NCBI GenBank assembly: GCA_018702715.1
Contig: JABIYQ010000264.1
Coordinates: 1 to 9,530 of the forward strand
Direction of reading: 5' to 3'
From: Desulfobacula sp.
Lineage (GTDB): Bacteria; Desulfobacterota; Desulfobacteria; Desulfobacterales; Desulfobacteraceae
DNA: 9,530 nucleotides
Both the position numbers and the translations under genes were made by a program. The notes beneath the pieces were generated by a model. The model did not search any database. It was not told the origin of the DNA and saw only the letters and a program-made list of their open reading frames with translations. Positions 6,698 through 9,530 of the stretch are shown here, piece by piece (the stretch's first letter is position 1; every line of letters begins with the position of its first letter).

Positions 6698-7023
6698 AGT
6701 GAAGATTGTCTGCTTTAATAAATGTTTACCTAACAAACGAATTATACCAACTGAAAAAGACCGCCCTATCCTCAAAATTCCCAAATTTGACATTTTTTTA
6801 CCATGTTTAATTTCAGACACCTGGCGTGGGACATGAAAATAGAATAATTGGTATTTCTAATCTATTCAAGTGACCATTGAAATCATTGATGTGGAAACGG
6901 GTAAAAAATCCTGATATTTGACGGTAGGAAAAGCACCCCTTGAAGGGGTGGACAAATTGCCGGCAAAGTCCCATTATATGGGCATTAGAAAGGACAGAGA
7001 CGACCCGGTTCCAGGGAAACAGA
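6698..7023. other. Stretch without a recognisable gene
   Basis: AT-rich DNA with only short open frames. On the plus strand, a 14-codon run from 6870, a TGA at 6912 and a further 39-codon open run (6915-7031) share one frame and look mildly coding-like (APLEGVDKLPAKSHYMG), which may be a decayed gene fragment, but I recognise no family. No tRNA-like cloverleaf or CRISPR repeat was seen. The only clear structure is the palindrome at 6934-6950. Confidence 0.4.
6934..6950. repeat. 17-bp perfect palindrome
   Basis: CACCCCTT and AAGGGGTG flank a single central G. As RNA it would form a six-pair GC-rich stem with loop UUGAA. No U-tract follows on the plus strand (GGACAAATT), and on the minus strand the tail is CTTTTCC, so it is a poor terminator. 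It could be an operator or a relic of mobile DNA. Confidence 0.5.
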
Positions 7024-7049
7024 GGCATTGTTGAATAAATTTATTCAAC
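7024..7049. mobile_element. Candidate IS903-type terminal inverted repeat with a 20-bp palindrome
   Basis: From 7024 the plus strand reads GGCATTGTTGAATAAATT, which differs at two of 18 positions from the IS903 (IS5 family) end as I recall it, GGCTTTGTTGAATAAATC. It is immediately followed by the inverse of its inner part, so that 7030-7049 is a perfect 20-bp palindrome centred at 7039/7040. No transposase gene, second full end or target duplication is visible. It may be a solo end, a collapsed element or a chance palindrome resembling one. Confidence 0.35.
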
Positions 7050-7205
7050 CCGTAACGTCACTCTTTTAAATTATATTCAAACATTTGAAATGACAGTCTT
7101 TTTTGATGAACGATTCGATTTTATAAACCGACATTCCCTCAAAGGTCCCAAAAACCGCTGGAAATCACGACTTGAAGATTGCAGCAGGCCTCTGCCTGAA
7201 ATCAT
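7050..7205. other. Leader-side intergenic DNA, no gene recognised
   Basis: Between the palindrome and the CapA promoter there is a small TTCAAA-CA-TTTGAA dyad (7076-7089), a 39-codon ATG frame (7090-7209) without a ribosome binding site, and a CAGGC/GCCTG mini-hairpin near 7185-7200. None can be tied to a function. Confidence 0.4.
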
Positions 7206-7233
7206 TTGAACAACTGCATTATTCCGATATGAT
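7206..7233 (+). promoter_or_regulatory. Likely sigma-70 promoter of the CapA-racemase operon
   Basis: TTGAAC (7206-7211), a 16-bp spacer and TATGAT (7228-7233, five of six consensus positions). Transcription would begin near 7240, about 40 nt before the ATG at 7281, which has AAGGGG at 7270-7275 as its ribosome binding site. Confidence 0.5.
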
Positions 7234-7280
7234 AAAACCGTTTTTTATGATAATAAAGGGCTTTTAACGAAGGGGTTACT

Positions 7281-8525
7281 ATGCCGACAATATCATCATT
7301 TGACTGGGAAAAAGGGACTTGGGAAGCCACTCAAACGGCTTTGGATTCCAGAAAGTCGGCTACAAACATATGTGTCGCAGGTGACTGGGCACCCATTCGC
7401 GTATTCAAAAAAATCATGGAAACCCTTCCTGAATCAATTTATGGAGATCTTCTGCCCATTTTAAAATCTGCTGATCTATCCATTGCAAATCTTGAATCCC
7501 CTTTAAGTGACAGGGGAAAGCCTGTCTTTAAAAGCGGTGCTGTATTCAAAGGTGAACAATGCCATATCAAGGCCTTGACATCCGTGCCCTTTGATATTGT
7601 CACCCTGGCAAACAACCATGTATTTGATTATGGAATTGATGCTTTTAAAGATACAATGGATGTTTTAAAACGTAATAATATTCAATGGACAGGTGCAGGA
7701 ATGTCCATTAAAGAGGCTGGTAAGCCTCTTGTAGTAAATGTTAATGATACTAAAGTCGCCATTGTTAATTTCAGCGAAGGAGAAGATCTCACTTGTGCTG
7801 GAAAAGGGCCCGGTGTTATGGGCTGGGATTTGTCCAGGGTTGAAGAAACAATTAAAACACTTCGACCCAATGTGGATTTCATCATTGTCATTTCCCATTG
7901 CGGCATTGAATATATTCCTTTCCCACCGCCTTATGTTGCCAGGGCGTTTAAAAAGATAGCCAGGGCCGGGGCAGATATTGTTATCGGCCATCACCCCCAT
8001 GTTCCCCAGGGCATAGAATTTTATAACGGTATTCCCATTATTTACAGCCTGGGAAATTTTGCTTTTTATCAACCAACGAACCTTTACTATCGGAAAATAG
8101 GTTATCTTGTAAACCTTGGTTTAAAGAAAGACGGCCTTGTCTCCCTGGAACTTGTCCCCTATGAGATCCATGATCTCGGGCTGTCACGTTTAAAAGGGAC
8201 TAATCTTCAAACTTTTTGGAATAAATTCAAGGAAATATCAAAGCCTTTACAAGATGACAAAGACCTTGATGCAGCATGGAATGGGTTTTTGCAATATTAT
8301 GGCATTGACGGCTTTTTTAATGAAATAGCCATGATCATGGAAAAGATAAAAACTGAGCCTGAAAAAGGAGCTGCAATGTTTCGCAACAGGTTGACCACTT
8401 TACAGCATTATCATCATTGGAAAGATTTTTTAACGAATATTGTTGAAGGGAAAACTGAATCATCTCCTGAGTGGGCACATCGAATAATTAAAGAGTGGTT
8501 GACCTTAAAAACAGAGAAGCGTTAG
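7281..8525 (+). CDS. CapA family protein (poly-gamma-glutamate synthesis-type metallophosphatase fold)
   Basis: A 414-residue member of the CapA/PgsA family, which has a calcineurin-like metallophosphatase fold and is known from Bacillus poly-gamma-glutamate capsule synthesis. Putative metal-site motifs occur in order: AGDW (D35), ANLES (N70, E72), LANNHVFDYG (N112, H113), SHCGIEY (H206), GHHPHVPQG (H237, H238, H240) and YSLGNFAF. The core spans about residues 29-265. The C-terminal 140 residues are mostly helical and carry no motif I recognise. Unlike Bacillus CapA there is no N-terminal membrane anchor or signal peptide, so the protein is probably cytoplasmic. The start is supported by AAGGGG 5 nt before the ATG. 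An Asp/Glu racemase-like gene follows after 19 bp, pointing to a glutamate or D-amino-acid substrate, but no PgsB/CapB ligase or PgsC is in view. The exact reaction is unknown. Confidence 0.88.
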   Translation: MPTISSFDWEKGTWEATQTALDSRKSATNICVAGDWAPIRVFKKIMETLPESIYGDLLPILKSADLSIANLESPLSDRGKPVFKSGAVFKGEQCHIKALTSVPFDIVTLANNHVFDYGIDAFKDTMDVLKRNNIQWTGAGMSIKEAGKPLVVNVNDTKVAIVNFSEGEDLTCAGKGPGVMGWDLSRVEETIKTLRPNVDFIIVISHCGIEYIPFPPPYVARAFKKIARAGADIVIGHHPHVPQGIEFYNGIPIIYSLGNFAFYQPTNLYYRKIGYLVNLGLKKDGLVSLELVPYEIHDLGLSRLKGTNLQTFWNKFKEISKPLQDDKDLDAAWNGFLQYYGIDGFFNEIAMIMEKIKTEPEKGAAMFRNRLTTLQHYHHWKDFLTNIVEGKTESSPEWAHRIIKEWLTLKTEKR

Positions 8526-8544
8526 AATAATTCGGATAATTTAA

Positions 8545-9480
8545 ATGGACTCCTTAAAAAATAAAACAGGCCTTTCCAGAAAAACCATTCTGGTGACTGA
8601 TTCCGGGCTGGGTGGCATGTCGGTTTTTGCCCGGATTGCAGCGCACCTTAAAAACAACTCGCAGTGGCCTGATGTCTCAATGGTCTATTTCAATGCCTGG
8701 CCTGAACAGGACAAAGGATATAATCATTTTAAAACCATGGGTCAAAGGGCCGGGGTTTTTAACAACGCCTTGAATGCAATGGAAAATTTTAAACCAGACA
8801 TGATTCTCATTGCCTGCAATACACTTTCAGTGATTTATCCTTTTACGCCCCATAGCCGGGACAAAAAAACCATGGTTACCGGGATTGTGGACCATGGCGT
8901 TCAATTGATCCACAAAAACCTTATGTTAGACCCTAACAGCCGGGTGATTATATTTGGAACACCCACAACCATTGCTGAAAAATCCCATGGACGCGGGCTT
9001 GTTAAAATGGGTATTGACCCCAAGCGAATTATCAATCAGGGATGCACAAATCTTGCAGGAAAGATTGAAAGAGATCCCTTTAGCCAAGATGTTTCAAATA
9101 TGATCCATTCCAATGTTTTTAAGGCGGTTTCAAAGATAAAAAAAACCCCGGATGGGAGGGTATATGCAGCGCTTTGCTGTACCCATTTTGGATATTGCAA
9201 AGATCTTTTTAAAACTGCTATATCCGGATATTTAAAAGAGGATGTTATAATTCTCAACCCCAACAAAAGGATGGCTGATCATGCAATTTCAGATTATGAA
9301 ATTTTAAGCCATGACAAAACAGATACTTTTTATCCTGATATTGACATGAAAGTGATATCCAGAGTCTTTTGGGAGCCTGAAAGAATTAATGCCTATGTGA
9401 GATTGCTCAAAGATGTTTCTCCTGAAGTTGTAAATGCCCTTGCCGCCTATGAATGGAATCCGAATTTGTTTGAAGTATAA
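8545..9480 (+). CDS. Divergent aspartate/glutamate racemase family protein
   Basis: A 311-residue cytoplasmic protein of the cofactor-independent two-cysteine racemase superfamily, which interconverts L- and D-Glu or Asp. The N-terminal phosphate-loop-like motif TDSGLGGMSVF (D19, S20) matches MurI. The two catalytic cysteines are present as IACNTLS (C91) and CCTHFGY (C212, with T213-H214). INQGCTNLAGKIE (163-175) corresponds to the MurI segment near the active site. It differs from standard MurI: it is about 45 residues longer, the usual PYG motif after the second strand is replaced by FNAWPEQDKGYN, and it has a C-terminal extension ending AAYEWNPNLFEV. So it is probably not the housekeeping glutamate racemase. 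It follows the CapA-like gene by 19 bp with only a weak GGAT as ribosome binding site, suggesting one transcript. Substrate is inferred, not read. Confidence 0.82.
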   Translation: MDSLKNKTGLSRKTILVTDSGLGGMSVFARIAAHLKNNSQWPDVSMVYFNAWPEQDKGYNHFKTMGQRAGVFNNALNAMENFKPDMILIACNTLSVIYPFTPHSRDKKTMVTGIVDHGVQLIHKNLMLDPNSRVIIFGTPTTIAEKSHGRGLVKMGIDPKRIINQGCTNLAGKIERDPFSQDVSNMIHSNVFKAVSKIKKTPDGRVYAALCCTHFGYCKDLFKTAISGYLKEDVIILNPNKRMADHAISDYEILSHDKTDTFYPDIDMKVISRVFWEPERINAYVRLLKDVSPEVVNALAAYEWNPNLFEV

Positions 9481-9521
9481 GATCAATTTATAAATCATAT
9501 ATTGAAAGGTTTTTTAATTTA

Positions 9522-9530
9522 ATGAAAAAA
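9522..9530 (+). CDS. Possible start of a third operon gene, cut by the window end
   Basis: An ATG followed by two Lys codons begins at 9522, with GAAAGG at 9504-9509 about 12 nt upstream. A Met-Lys-Lys start is common, but three codons cannot identify a protein and the spacing is long for a ribosome binding site. Confidence 0.3.

Noticed and set aside
6699..6836. 45-codon plus-strand frame from a GTG just after the acyltransferase-like remnant
   Set aside because: Unrecognised sequence, weak AGG upstream, in a different frame from the remnant. Length is expected by chance in this DNA.
6813..7028. 71-codon minus-strand open frame
   Set aside because: No ribosome binding site, unusual composition rich in Phe, Ile and His, no family recognised, and it ends inside the candidate IS end. 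Likely chance.
7090..7209. 39-codon plus-strand frame starting MTVFFDERFDF
   Set aside because: No Shine-Dalgarno, short, no recognised motif, and its stop overlaps the -35 box of the CapA promoter. Not supported as a gene, though a peptide cannot be excluded.

Overview
The window reads as chromosomal DNA of an AT-rich Gram-negative anaerobe, most likely a Desulfobacteraceae-type sulfate reducer (Desulfobacterota). This is inferred from gene style: a long-form LeuA, a DUF2147 secreted protein, a cytosolic NtrB/NtrC-like pair, a sigma-54 promoter and a small duplicated Cys-motif protein. No rRNA or other definitive marker is present, so the taxonomy is tentative.

Layout. Positions 1-1257 (+) hold the 3' four-fifths of leuA, cut by the left edge. 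It is followed by a secreted DUF2147 protein (1360-1809, +) and a strong hairpin at 1848-1881 between convergent genes. From 6284 back to 1998 runs a minus-strand cluster in the order small Cys-motif protein, glutamate dehydrogenase (gdhA), cytosolic histidine kinase, NtrC-family sigma-54 activator. The first two genes are 16 bp apart. The last two overlap by one base. The roughly 1 kb between 6285 and 7280 has no intact gene. It holds a near-perfect sigma-54 promoter on the minus strand, tandem dyads at activator distance from it, a 54-codon remnant resembling the C-terminus of a lysophospholipid acyltransferase, and a palindrome that looks like an IS903-type end. On the plus strand, a CapA-like metallophosphatase (7281-8525) and a divergent Asp/Glu racemase (8545-9480) form an apparent operon. 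A third gene may begin in the last bases.

How it may work together. The most coherent story is a self-contained ammonium-assimilation or glutamate-metabolism unit. The Cys-motif protein and gdhA have a sigma-54 promoter with about a 39-nt leader. Dyads of 6-5-6 geometry (TATGGA-N5-TCCATA) lie about 112 and 130 bp upstream of the predicted start. An activator with an intact GAFTGA loop is encoded just downstream with its kinase. The link between this activator and this promoter is inference. The CapA-racemase pair suggests handling of a glutamate or D-amino-acid polymer or peptide, but no polyglutamate ligase is visible, so its substrate is open.
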